61,000 nt of DNA from Neorhizobium alkalisoli (GTDB lineage Bacteria; Pseudomonadota; Alphaproteobacteria; Rhizobiales; Rhizobiaceae). The notes under the pieces were generated by a model. It saw only the letters and a list, made by a program, of their open reading frames with translations. It had not been told where the DNA came from and did no database searches. The stretch spans positions 1 through 61,000 of the forward strand of contig NZ_VIWP01000019.1 of the NCBI RefSeq assembly GCF_007829835.1, given 5' to 3'. The position numbers were made by a program, and so were the translations under genes. Of this stretch, positions 16,147 to 25,534 are shown piece after piece. Position 1 is the stretch's first letter. Each line of letters starts with the position of its first letter.

Positions 16147-16421
16147 AGCTTGCTCGCGTTCGGCGCCAAAGAGCGGCGGCTCCTTCAAAACAAACTTGGA
16201 AAAGATGTTTGCCAAATCTCCGCGATGACCGCTTGTGGCGCGATGCGGAAGACGGCCTTCGGCCCTAAGCCGCCATTAAGCCTCGTGCCTTCAAATTCAG
16301 GTCGCGCCTTCATCAGCTTCCAGACGACCCACGCGACGGTCTACCCGGGCAATTCGCCGCAGGATTTTAACGCATCAATCACTGGAATAGGAGATGTTGT
16401 GCCGACTTAAGGGAGGATGAA

Positions 16422-17360
16422 ATGCCTCAATCGCTTTGGCTATTTGTGTTTACGGCCGTTGTTTACGGGCTCCAAAATATACCTGGCCCTGACGGCGTCC
16501 TGATGATTTTGCTTGCGTCAATGTGGCCGCTCGTCACCATCAATGCCGGGTTTGTTTTTATGGCTGTGGAGGCCTTAACAGGCCGGGTTAGCATGGGGTG
16601 GTTACTGCCAGTAGTGCTCTATTTTGGTGGTAATATTGTTATTGCAGGCATCAGCAATCTGCAGCTTTCTCAATTTGAACAAGCGGTTGAGCAATACAAC
16701 GCAACGAAATTAATTCCCTTTTCCCCGGCTACAGATTCGCTACTCATCAAAACGCAGGCAAATATTGCTCCGGCCCCACGGTCCCTCGTGGCGAACTACG
16801 ACATTCCAGTTGTCTTCACCCAAGACCTCTCCACCCGTGAAAAGCAAATCACCGCGTTACGTGTCGGCGTTGATCCATTATGCAAACAGTTATGGCGAGA
16901 TCAGGCGGCTGGGAAAGGAAATCGCCGCATCTTCGGCTACCTGGACCATAGCCGAAAGCACAGTCCTTTGGTCCAGAACATGTGTACATACCAGCAACCA
17001 CAGTCACCACAGGGCAGGATGGTCACCGTGACAGCAAATCCTCCTGTCGTTGACGACAGCTTCCTGCTTATGACCAATAAGCAAACGATCACAGTGACTT
17101 CTACGACTGGCCTGACTACGAACCTGCTTTATGCGGATGCCACCCCGCTGAGTTGGTTTCCTCTGCCCTTTGGAGGGTGCTTTCGAGGACCCGGCGACAA
17201 TAAATCTCGCTGTGAGTTCGGACTACTGCGAGTGTTCTCCGTCCCAGCAATGGGAGGCACCCACAGCGCCACCGACCTGCTCGCAAAAGCGCTTAGTATA
17301 AAGGCATCGATTGCTACGGAGCGTCGTGACAAAATCAGGTCAACTCAGGCTCCAAACTAG
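16422..17360 (+). CDS. Hypothetical membrane protein
   Basis: A 312-residue protein without a recognised family. The first 80 residues contain three hydrophobic segments (about 5-20, 25-50 and 57-77); the remaining ~230 residues are soluble and probably on one side of the membrane. Base composition is visibly more AT-rich than the neighbours, and codon choice includes many A/T-ending codons, so it may be recent foreign DNA. The 275-bp gap before it holds no supported gene. Confidence 0.6.
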   Translation: MPQSLWLFVFTAVVYGLQNIPGPDGVLMILLASMWPLVTINAGFVFMAVEALTGRVSMGWLLPVVLYFGGNIVIAGISNLQLSQFEQAVEQYNATKLIPFSPATDSLLIKTQANIAPAPRSLVANYDIPVVFTQDLSTREKQITALRVGVDPLCKQLWRDQAAGKGNRRIFGYLDHSRKHSPLVQNMCTYQQPQSPQGRMVTVTANPPVVDDSFLLMTNKQTITVTSTTGLTTNLLYADATPLSWFPLPFGGCFRGPGDNKSRCEFGLLRVFSVPAMGGTHSATDLLAKALSIKASIATERRDKIRSTQAPN

Positions 17361-17466
17361 CGAGCCGCGCATTGCCGCAAAGGAACCGATCGGCAAAACC
17401 TTGTATTCACGACCGCAATTGGCGTTGTCGCCATATCTGCCACAGCGCGGCGCGCTCTAGCCAACT

Positions 17467-18375
17467 CTATCGTGCAGCTTCATCCAACGCTTCGAGATGT
17501 TCACCACAGACCGCCCTGACGATGTCGAGCAGGGCTGCCGTGCGATCGCCGAGCCAGACCAGTGCTTCCTCGCCGATTTCGTAATGCCGTGAATAGCGCG
17601 CCTTCACATAGGCCTCGTTCAGCGTGTTGAACCAGGCACGGTCCTGATGCTGGTCGCGCGGAAAGGCGTCCGCCAGCCGGCGATCCTGTTCCTCGGCAAG
17701 CGAGCGCAGGAATTTGATGTTATGGGCCGGAGGAGAATAGTTCGTCAGCGTCAGGAGAACGCAGGAATAAGCCTGCTCTAAAGCTTGGTGAAGTTCAAAG
17801 GCAGCAACCTTAAGATCCCGCTCTTGGATACAAAACTTGGCGACCTTCAAAAACGACTGCGCGAGAGAAAAGCGCTCCTCGAAGTAATTATTCGCCACGC
17901 GCAGTCGGTCGGCAGGGGTGAGGGGTTCCGGTTCGGGCAGGGGCTCGTCGTCGAGCTCATAGAGAACGATGCCTTCCTTGCGGATGTCGGAGAAGAAATA
18001 CTGCCCCTCCTTGAGGAACCCGTTCACCTCCCGCCGCGAATGCACGATGAAGCTGACCGGCGTCTGGATGGCCGGATCGCGGATCAGCCGGTCGGCCGCC
18101 TTGTACCAATATTCTGCAAAGTCGCAGAGCTTGCGGTTGTTGACGATGATCAGGAGATCGAAGTCCGAACGATAGCCCTTCATGGTGAAGGGCTCGTCGA
18201 CCCAGCCGCCCTTGGCATAGGAGCCGAACAGGATGACCTTCAGGATCCGGCCACGCTTCTTGAACTCGGCCGATCCTTCCTTCAGCGCATCCTCGAACTC
18301 CTCATGCAGGATATGCAGCGCGCGGGAAAGCTCGCGCTGTTTCTGCGGCGGGATATGATCGAGTGACGACTTCAT
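17467..18375 (-). CDS. Nucleotidyltransferase-HEPN fusion protein
   Basis: A 302-residue two-domain protein. The N-terminal part has the minimal nucleotidyltransferase motif 'GSYAKGGW' followed by 'SDFDLLI' (G-S-x10+-D-x-D). The C-terminal half is an all-helical HEPN domain ending with 'KARYSRHYEIGEEAL'. In separate-gene systems the MNT antitoxin AMPylates and inactivates the HEPN RNase; here both are in one chain. The ATG at 18375 is preferred to an in-frame TTG at 18393. It sits between toxin-antitoxin and tra genes. The role may be defence or plasmid stability. Confidence 0.75.
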   Translation of the reverse strand: MKSSLDHIPPQKQRELSRALHILHEEFEDALKEGSAEFKKRGRILKVILFGSYAKGGWVDEPFTMKGYRSDFDLLIIVNNRKLCDFAEYWYKAADRLIRDPAIQTPVSFIVHSRREVNGFLKEGQYFFSDIRKEGIVLYELDDEPLPEPEPLTPADRLRVANNYFEERFSLAQSFLKVAKFCIQERDLKVAAFELHQALEQAYSCVLLTLTNYSPPAHNIKFLRSLAEEQDRRLADAFPRDQHQDRAWFNTLNEAYVKARYSRHYEIGEEALVWLGDRTAALLDIVRAVCGEHLEALDEAAR

Positions 18376-18618
18376 GGCTCCATCGGTAGGCAAAAGAGAT
18401 CGTCCCGTCTACTCCCAGTTCTGATACCCGGCCAGGAGATTAGGCAGGGCACAAAGCCGGGACGAGAGTAAATGGCGCAGGTCGTACACCATGTATCGCC
18501 ATCGGATTTGCATCGAAAAGTTCAATTATGACAGGCTTCGTGCTGGCCGCAGGGCCAAACCGTGATATGGTTTCGTACCCGGTATGCAGGCTTCGGCGCG
18601 TAAACGAGGACAGGCACA

Positions 18619-19038
18619 ATGTCGATTGCGGCGACCCCACGATTTGAAAAATACAAGAGGCGCAAGCGTGATAATTGGACGGTGCAGCGCCTCGCCCAAA
18701 AGTTTTACGGCGCGCGTATCGTCTGGCCGATCATCACCGGCCTGATCGTGATACAGGTTCTTTTCTGGGGAATGATCGGATCGTCGATCATCGCGCGCAT
18801 TGGCGGTATAGGCGGAACGCTGACCCTGCTTTCGTTCTTCCTTATTCCCGCCATCGTACTGTCATTCCTCGACGAAGGGCGCGGCCCGGGTGTGTTTGTC
18901 GGCCGGCTCTTCTGGGCTTTGCCTTTCCACCGGGATCTGAAAACGAATTTTATCACAGAAGCTGAAAACCAGCTGGCGAGAACAGATGAAGAGCTGTTCG
19001 ACCGGTTCGAAAAAACCCGGCCACAATCAAGCCGGTGA
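18619..19038 (+). CDS. Small hypothetical membrane protein beside traH
   Basis: A 139-residue protein with a basic N-terminus (KYKRRKRDNW), two hydrophobic segments at about 36-56 and 60-83, and a charged C-terminal tail. No family is recognised. It faces traH tail-to-tail, 80 bp away. Confidence 0.6.
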   Translation: MSIAATPRFEKYKRRKRDNWTVQRLAQKFYGARIVWPIITGLIVIQVLFWGMIGSSIIARIGGIGGTLTLLSFFLIPAIVLSFLDEGRGPGVFVGRLFWALPFHRDLKTNFITEAENQLARTDEELFDRFEKTRPQSSR

Positions 19039-19118
19039 TTCAGAGGCTTTCATTTTGGCCCGCAGCGCTTCCCTGTTCGGCGAAGCATCGGATTGGCCTT
19101 CCTGACCGCCGACCTCCG

Positions 19119-19739
19119 TCATTTCCGGCCATCTATACGCGAAAGATCGATGCGGATGCCTCCCTCATCGGGCTTGACCGGATCCTTTACCTCGCCGGTG
19201 CCGCCACCCTCGTTCGCCGCATGAGATGGTGGGGCTCCGGCCTGTTCTGGTTCGTCCGGTCTTGCCGCAATGAAGGTCGGCCCACCGGGATCTTCGGCGC
19301 GGAATATATTGGTCGTTTCGAAGTATCCCGACTTCCAGGCACGGATTGCGTCCTCAAGCATTTGTGGCAACAGGTCACGATCTGTCGGACTTCCATACCA
19401 TCGGGTGACGATCCGCGCGACTTTCGCGAACATGGCGGTACCGGTTCGCAAATTCTCGCAAGGGTCAAACATCGTTGCCTGCAGCCGGGACGCATCGGAG
19501 ACACCAATACCGACCGGAAACTGGGTCAGGCCTACCCGAACCACGGCGCGGCCGACATGCGATCGAACCACATCGATTGCCTCGCGAGGGGCTCGACTAT
19601 GGGGGACGAGCACCAACCGGCCGGCCTGCTTCACGGTGATTGCAAGCGGATCGTCGGATCCGGCCGCCGCAAGGAATTGTTTGACAATAGCCGGCCCAAG
19701 ATCCGGATCTGCACATTTCGCAATCAGGGCAGCATCCAT
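19119..19739 (-). CDS. traH: TraH, conjugal transfer protein
   Basis: A 206-residue protein, last gene of the leftward tra operon, 14 bp after traB. The start 'MDAALIAKCADPDLGPAIV' and the block 'ATMFDPCENLRTGTAMFAKV' agree with TraH of Ti/Sym plasmids. There is a single Cys-containing motif and a long polar tail from about residue 160. 'DPCENLRTGTAMFAKV' also recalls lytic-transglycosylase-like TraH/VirB1 relatives, so peptidoglycan work is possible but not proven here. Confidence 0.85.
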   Translation of the reverse strand: MDAALIAKCADPDLGPAIVKQFLAAAGSDDPLAITVKQAGRLVLVPHSRAPREAIDVVRSHVGRAVVRVGLTQFPVGIGVSDASRLQATMFDPCENLRTGTAMFAKVARIVTRWYGSPTDRDLLPQMLEDAIRAWKSGYFETTNIFRAEDPGGPTFIAARPDEPEQAGAPPSHAANEGGGTGEVKDPVKPDEGGIRIDLSRIDGRK

Positions 19740-19753
19740 GGCATTTCTCCAGG

Positions 19754-20920
19754 TCAGATGTTGAAGGACATGACGAGCGGTTTACCGAATAGCCGCGCCC
19801 AGGCCTGCGTGCTCACACGCTGAACCTCGACGATAGTGGTTTCTTTTGTCCACCAGCCGTTACCGACTGCGACGATGAGATCGGGATCGTAAAAAAGCGA
19901 TTGCAGGACCGGCCAGACGATCAACTGCTCGTAGCAGATGAGCGGCGCCAGGCGCTGGTTCCCGACGGATACGATCGGATTGGCGAAGAAGTGCGCCGCC
20001 GCACCTCCGCTCCTTCCAAGCAAAGGCAACCATGGCTGCCACATCGAGCCGGGCACTGGCATGCGCTCCCGATATAGGATCTCACTATCGCTGGCCGAGA
20101 CACGAACCAGAACGTTGTCATATCCATCCTGATCAACGACAGCCGCCCCGGCGATGACGCTCAGATCACCACCGGCGAGTTGCCGCTGCCAAAACCGTTC
20201 GACCGATTGCGTCCAAAAACCGAGAGCGCTTTCAGGCAGGAGCATGTAGGCGGTGTCGGGACGACGCTCCGACCGCAATGTTGCAACAAGATCACTATGC
20301 CGGGAAAGACTGGTATCGCGACCCAAACTATCTCCGAGTTGCAGATCGACGCCCTGCCACTGCCACCCTATTTGCGGACCTGTCCAGAATGCGGCGGACC
20401 AGAGCCAGAAACCCGCGAGGGTCACGGCAGCAGCCGGTCGGTATCGTGTCGTCAAGATCGCGAGACCGGCTGTCACTGCCGCCAGTCCGGCCCAACCCCA
20501 TCCAGGGAAAACTACGCCAGCCGCCGTGACCGGATGCGCCCAGCCGACAATGCCAAAAGGTGGGACCGCCATGAGGATCATCGCGATCGTATATCGCAGG
20601 GCTTTCCACCCCCCTGAACCGCGCGACCACAGGACGGCGTGGATAATAACGAGGCCGCTTGACGCGACGATCCACAAGATCAGACCCGGCCAGATGTCCG
20701 ATCGATAGAAGGCAGCCACGCCTTGCGGGAGACCCCGCGACGCCGCCAGAAAATAGACCGCCGAAACGAGACCAGCGGTGCGGCGACTGCGCGCGAGCGA
20801 CCAGAGCGCGGGAAATGCGATTGCTGCGGGAAGCGTCAGCACATGTCCGATCCAAGCGATGTAGCCCGTCGCCGCAGACGCCAGAGTGAGGGAAAAGGGT
20901 TGGAGCCAATCAAGGCGCAT
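19754..20920 (-). CDS. traB: TraB, conjugal transfer protein with nitrilase-like domain
   Basis: A 388-residue protein of the inner membrane. The first ~170 residues hold several hydrophobic segments. The C-terminal half is a carbon-nitrogen hydrolase fold like apolipoprotein N-acyltransferase, with 'LLPESALGFW' (Glu) and 'PLICYEQLIVWP' (Cys). 'RERMPVPGSMWQPW' and 'NGWWTKETTIVEVQR' match Ti-plasmid TraB. The ATG at 20920 (MRLDWLQPF) overlaps the traF end by 11 bp; a longer start at 20953 would overlap further. Confidence 0.87.
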   Translation of the reverse strand: MRLDWLQPFSLTLASAATGYIAWIGHVLTLPAAIAFPALWSLARSRRTAGLVSAVYFLAASRGLPQGVAAFYRSDIWPGLILWIVASSGLVIIHAVLWSRGSGGWKALRYTIAMILMAVPPFGIVGWAHPVTAAGVVFPGWGWAGLAAVTAGLAILTTRYRPAAAVTLAGFWLWSAAFWTGPQIGWQWQGVDLQLGDSLGRDTSLSRHSDLVATLRSERRPDTAYMLLPESALGFWTQSVERFWQRQLAGGDLSVIAGAAVVDQDGYDNVLVRVSASDSEILYRERMPVPGSMWQPWLPLLGRSGGAAAHFFANPIVSVGNQRLAPLICYEQLIVWPVLQSLFYDPDLIVAVGNGWWTKETTIVEVQRVSTQAWARLFGKPLVMSFNI

Positions 20921-21476
20921 AGGTGAGCACCTGCTTTGCAAGGCCGAGGACACCGGAGGCAGGGACCGGCCCGAAGTATCGCGAGTCCCAGGATCCGGGA
21001 AATGGCGAGTGGAGGAACAGGAAGCCGGCGGGAATCGTTCCTCCTGAATAAGGGCGCAGCCGCCGCCCCAGGCCGTCCTGAGCCACGAGGTCGGAGTTCG
21101 CTATCTGGCGCCCATCGATCGCAATGGCGTCGGCGACATCGATGCGCTGACCGGCAACCGCCGCCGCCGTCTTGATCAGGGGACCAAAGCCGCCCGGGCA
21201 AAGTCCCGAACGCAGGTAGCCTCGCTTGACCCCTTCCGAAATGGCATCGGTCTGTGGCGGGCAGACGAACACCAGATCGCCGACCTGAACCGGACGGTCG
21301 AGGGGCGCGACACGCCACAGTCCGAGCGGTTCGCTGGGTGTGGTGTTGATCCGCAGGCCGCCAATAGTACCGCTGATGATCACCACCAGGGCAGCGCCGG
21401 TCGAGGTTGCGATAAGGGCGAGAGCCGGGCGTCTTTGGCGTGCAACGGCAGGAGTGGAGAAGATATGGGACCTCAT
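20910..21476 (-). CDS. traF: TraF, pilin-processing peptidase (S26 family)
   Basis: A 188-residue membrane-anchored signal-peptidase-like protein. One transmembrane segment lies at about residues 19-41. The catalytic Ser is S48 in 'NTTPSEPLGLWRV' and the Lys is K102 in 'GPLIKTAAAVAGQ'. In related systems TraF matures and cyclises the TrbC pilin. The ATG overlaps the traA stop (ATGA), so expression is coupled to traA. No trbC lies in the window. Confidence 0.88.
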   Translation of the reverse strand: MRSHIFSTPAVARQRRPALALIATSTGAALVVIISGTIGGLRINTTPSEPLGLWRVAPLDRPVQVGDLVFVCPPQTDAISEGVKRGYLRSGLCPGGFGPLIKTAAAVAGQRIDVADAIAIDGRQIANSDLVAQDGLGRRLRPYSGGTIPAGFLFLHSPFPGSWDSRYFGPVPASGVLGLAKQVLTYAP

Positions 21477-24400
21477 TTCAGCGACAGGCCTTTCATCTGG
21501 TTCTGCCGCATGGCTTCCGCCCGTTTCAGCGCCACAGCTGTCTGTTCATGCGCGGCCAATTGCTGAGCCGTCCGGATCACGTCCCAAGCCGACCGCAGCT
21601 GTTGTCTCTGCGCCGGCTGCATGCCCGCGGACGCTGCCTCGAATGCCTTCCCCTCCGCGGTCTTTGCCGCAGGCGGCAGGAAGGTCCTTTCTCCGAAGCG
21701 TTCAGACACGACCTTGGCAAAACCTTCGAGCTCAGCCTTCACCTGTCTGTCCGCCAAGGCAGATTCGAGACCGGCCGGGATATCGTTTCGATCGATCGCG
21801 TCGCGCACGCGCCCGAGCACCTGCATTGCCGATGCGGAGAGCGCGGGTATATCGAGCGAGAGCTTGGTGCGGACCGCGCGTTCCTCGTCCTCATAGCGGC
21901 TAGCCGCTTCCGCGCGCCCCGCAATGAAACCCTGCAGATCGCGGGCAAGGGCCGGCGCGTTGACAAGTGCAGTATCGCGCGCTTGCTTCTCGGCGCTGCC
22001 GGCGAACAGCCCGGTCTTCCCCTTCAACGCGCCGAAGCTTTCAGGGCGCTCCGCGATCATCGCGATCCTTGCCGTTGTGACCGCCTCGTCCAAGAGCATG
22101 GCATCGAGGTCGATAGCCTTGAAGGCGGCCTGCGGATCCGCATAGACATGATGGAAGCGCGTGGAAAGCGCTTGCCAGCTGGCCTTCAACCCAGGATCTG
22201 CCGAAAGCATGTCCTCGACCACCTGATCGATCGAACTGAGGAAAGTTGTGGTGCCTGAGACCATGGGCTTTGCCTCCTTGAGCGCAGATGTTTTCAAAGG
22301 GCTCGATGTCGCCCCGCCAAGTCCGAGCCTGCGCGCAATCGCGCCAAGGCGCATGCCGAGCGCGGCAAGTTTCGACGCCTGGCGGACGGTCCATTGGAGC
22401 CGGTCCTGCGAGATCGTGCGGGCGACGTTGACCAGGTTGACCACGGGCCTCGGCGAAACGAAGCGCCTGTGCATAAAAGCGTCCGCCGGTATAATCGAGC
22501 GTGGTTTCCTTCGCATTGGCGCGCGACAGGACCGGGATCAGACCACCGGCTTTTTCGAAGGATCGGCAGCCGTAATAGAGGGTCAGATCCTCGCGGTGAC
22601 GCGTCATCGCCACATAGGTGAGGTGCCGGTCGAGCGAGAGCGATGCAAGCACCTTGACCCGGTCGACGGTCGCCCCCTGGCTCTTGTGCACCGTTGTCGC
22701 ATAGCCATGATCGATATTGTTGTAGAAGCGCTGCTCGACATCCACCCGACGACGATGATGATCCTCGCCGACCTCGGCCAGCAGCCGGCCGGGCGACGCT
22801 GCCACGACCCTTGCCAGCATGCCGTTCTTGACGCCGAGCGCGCCTTCGTTCTTCAGGAAAACAATCTGGTCACCGGCAGCAAACATCCTGACGCCGTCTT
22901 CCGTCCTGAACGCGTGCCCTGGCTCGACGATCTTGCGTTCAACCAGCTTTTCGCGGGCAAGTTCGTTGAGCCTGCGAACATCGCGGCGAAGATGTGCGAG
23001 AATGAGAGAGGTTCTGGTCTGATCGTAATCACGGTTCCAGTCGGCGATCAGATTGGTGATGGCGCCGTCCTTGAACTTGGAGCCCATCAGCCGGCCCTTC
23101 GCGCGATAGGCGGTCAGCGCCTCGTCGATCCTGCCGCGGGCCAAATCGAGCGATGCATCGCGCATCCATTGCGCGCGCTGGCGATAGATCGTCTCCAGTT
23201 CTGCATAGCCTATGCGATCGGAAATTGCGCGGAAGGCTGCTCCGGCCTCGATCGGCTGCAGCTGTTGCGGATCGCCGATCAATACGAGCTTGGCACCTTG
23301 CGTGGTCACCGCTTTGACGAGGAGCGCCATCTGCCGAGACGAGACCATACCGGCCTCGTCGAGCACGAATATGCATCTGTCATTGAGCTGATGACGGCCC
23401 TTGTTCCATTGCAACTCCCATGACGAAAGTGTGCGCGAAGTTATGCCGGCTTCCTTCTCGAGGCCTTCGGAGGCCTTTCCGGCAAGCGCGCCGCCGACGA
23501 CACGATAACCGGCCGCCTCCCAGACTTCGCGCGCCGCCTTCATCATGGTCGTCTTCCCGGCCCCGGCGCGGCCGATCACGGCTGCGATCCGCCCCGGCCC
23601 GGTAACGTGTTCGATCGCCGTCCTCTGTTCGTCCGAAAGGCGCTTGTGCCTCGCAAAGACAGTTGTCACCACAGCATCCCGGACGCCATGCGATCTGAGC
23701 CCGGAAAGCCAGATCGCCCGGTTGGCCATCCCGGCTTCGAGCTGGATCATCTCCCGCGTGGTATATTTCGCGGGCACCCGCTTGCCCGTCACCAGATCCA
23801 TCCGCTCGCGATCGAGCCGGACCGTCTGCGGGCTTTGCAGAATCCGCGCCAGGAGGGACTGGAAGAGAGCTGCATCGTCGATATGGCGATAGAGGATCTT
23901 GGCGATATCGCGTTCGTCGAACACGCTTCTCTCGCGCATGATCAGGTCGAGGACGATCTCCGGGCGGCGCTGTATCCGACGGGCGTTCTCGGCGCGACGC
24001 TCTTCCTGCAGGTTCAGTCGTGCAAGCGCGAGTTTCTCCTCTGCTCCATGATTTTGGCCAGCCTCCTTCCTCGTCATCGCTTTCGTCCCGACGCCGAGAT
24101 GAATGGTTGGCGTCAGCGCGATACCCTGCTTCTCGTAGGAGCGTCCATCGATCTGGATGTCGAGGCCGGCGAGCGCAAGATGCCGGTTCTGGGCGGCGAA
24201 CCAGCCCTCGCGAAAGGCGTTGAAATCATCAGCACTTCCCGCCCAAAGCTGGTAGACCTTCTTGCCCGCATCATTGCGAAGCGGATTGCCGTCAGGCCCC
24301 GAGGCCGCAACCTTCTTGGCACCGAATCCGTCATCCGTCATGGGCCGCAAGGTCGTCATCAGATGAATATGCGGATTGCCCGGAGCATCATGAAACACCC

Positions 24401-24794
24401 AGTCGGCGACCATGCCCCTGGACGTGATGTGACGCGTCACGAAATCTCGAACGAGTGCGATGTTCTGATCAGGGGCAAGCTCGACGGGCAGGGCGATGGT
24501 CACATCCTTGGCGAGCTGCGCGTCGCTTCGCTTTTCGAAGGCTTCAACCCTGTTCCAGAAGGCTTCCGAAGCGCCGGAGACGGATCGATCTGCAATCATT
24601 GTCCGCAGCCAGTCGGGTGCGTCTTCCGGTATGGCGAACTCCTCGTGGAGCAGACCGTGCTTGCGGCTATAGTCGATTATTCTCGCTTCCCGCTCGAACT
24701 CCATCCTGGCGCAGTGCCGGTAGGCCGCAGACAGCACAACACTGCGGCCGGAACCGCGTGTGACGATGCTGACGGAGAAATGAGGAATGGCCAC
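21473..24794 (-). pseudogene. traA: TraA relaxase/helicase, frameshifted
   Basis: It would encode about 1,108 residues, the usual TraA size (about 1,100). The MobA/MobL-type relaxase domain has 'PHIHLMTT' near residue 142, the metal-binding His pair. The helicase domain has Walker A 'GRAGAGKTT' near residue 411. The chosen GTG start at 24794 (VAIPHFSVS) matches family N-termini; an ATG at 24857 is possible. At about 22438-22442 the frame breaks: 'RFAEARG' continues as QPGQRR in one frame and as LVNVARTI in another, consistent with loss of two bases (GGCCTCAAC to GGTCAAC). The first frame ends at 22041, so the made protein would be about 917 residues with a wrong tail. Relaxase and helicase motifs remain intact; the lost part is the C-terminal ~325 residues. 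Sequencing error is the main alternative. Confidence 0.85.
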
Positions 24795-24869
24795 GACGAA
24801 AACAAGCTCCTGAGATCGAACGAATTCAATGCGTTCGTCGAGAGCGGCCGGTCGCACCGGGGCCTTGAG

Positions 24870-24910
24870 CAGGGCGTCGCGTCAGCGACGTATAATTGCG
24901 CCCTTCCGAT
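24870..24910. other. oriT, RSF1010/Ti-type nic region
   Basis: The inverted repeat CGTCGC (24875-24880) / GCGACG (24885-24890) is followed by TATAATTGCGCCCTT (24891-24905). The latter resembles the IncQ and Ti-plasmid nic consensus TAAGTGCGCCCTT. It lies between the divergent traA and traC genes, exactly where Ti-plasmid oriT sits. Nicking is expected within GCGCCC. Confidence 0.85.
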
Positions 24911-24959
24911 CCGCTTCTTCGGAACGACGGGATCATTCGCCAATGCTGACGCCTTGGCG

Positions 24960-24977
24960 AGGTGCAAGATTGCACCT
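24960..24977. promoter_or_regulatory. TraR box between traA and traC
   Basis: AGGTGCAAGATTGCACCT is an 18-bp dyad with arms matching at 8 of 9 positions and the GTGCA-N4-TGCAC core of the tra box ATGTGCAGATCTGCACAT. It is 68 bp from the traC ATG and 166 bp from the traA start. In Ti plasmids a box here drives both divergent operons. Confidence 0.85.
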
Positions 24978-25044
24978 TTCCAGCGGGAGAAGAGCTGCGG
25001 CAATGTCAGATCCCGTCAGCCATCAGCAACGGGAAATCACGTCT

Positions 25045-25317
25045 ATGAAAAAGCCAACGGCAAGAATTCGCGACGAAATCGCGCGGCTGCAGGAGCAACT
25101 CAGGCAAGCGGAAACACGCGAGGCTGAACGGATCGGTCGCATTGCGCTGCGTGCTGGTCTCGGGGAGATCGCGGTCGAGGAGGCCGACCTTCTGACAGCC
25201 TTTGAAGATATCGCGGCCCGGTTTCGCCAAGAACCGAAGCTTGCCCACGGCCGCTCGCCTTCGACCACGCCGCCGAACGGCGCTGGGGAGGCTTCGGGCC
25301 AATCTGCGGAGGCTTGA
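25045..25317 (+). CDS. traC: TraC, relaxosome accessory protein
   Basis: A 90-residue protein starting MKKPTARIRDEIARLQEQL, near-identical in pattern to TraC of Ti plasmids. It has a helical, charged coiled-coil-like N-terminal half ('EQLRQAETREAERIGRIAL') and a low-complexity tail. The ATG at 25045 is chosen by that match; an in-frame ATG at 25002 is possible. It is first in the traCDG operon and probably helps TraA at oriT. Confidence 0.9.
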   Translation: MKKPTARIRDEIARLQEQLRQAETREAERIGRIALRAGLGEIAVEEADLLTAFEDIAARFRQEPKLAHGRSPSTTPPNGAGEASGQSAEA

Positions 25318-25321
25318 GCGG

Positions 25322-25534
25322 ATGCAGAAGATGTCGGTCAGCGAGGCGCGCAAGAAGGACACGCGCGAAAAGATTTCGCTCGGCGGCCTGATCGTCAAGG
25401 CTGGTCTTCGTTACGAGAAGAGGGCACTGCTTCTGGGACTACTGATCGATGGCAGCCAACGGATCAAGGCAGACGACCTGGAGCGATCCCGCCTGATTGC
25501 GATTGGCACGAAGGCATTCGTCGGTGGCAATTAG
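25322..25534 (+). CDS. traD: TraD, small conjugal transfer protein
   Basis: A 70-residue basic protein, the usual TraD size of about 71. It reads 'DTREKISLGGLIVKAGLRYE' across residues 13-32, then 'ALLLGLLIDG'. It starts 4 bp after the traC stop and overlaps the traG start region by 11 bp. This TraD is not the F-plasmid coupling protein of the same name. Confidence 0.9.
   Translation: MQKMSVSEARKKDTREKISLGGLIVKAGLRYEKRALLLGLLIDGSQRIKADDLERSRLIAIGTKAFVGGN

Noticed and set aside
22248..25127. Plus-strand ORFs of 391 and 506 codons opposite traA
   Set aside because: Shadows of traA; they cross its conserved motifs and the oriT.
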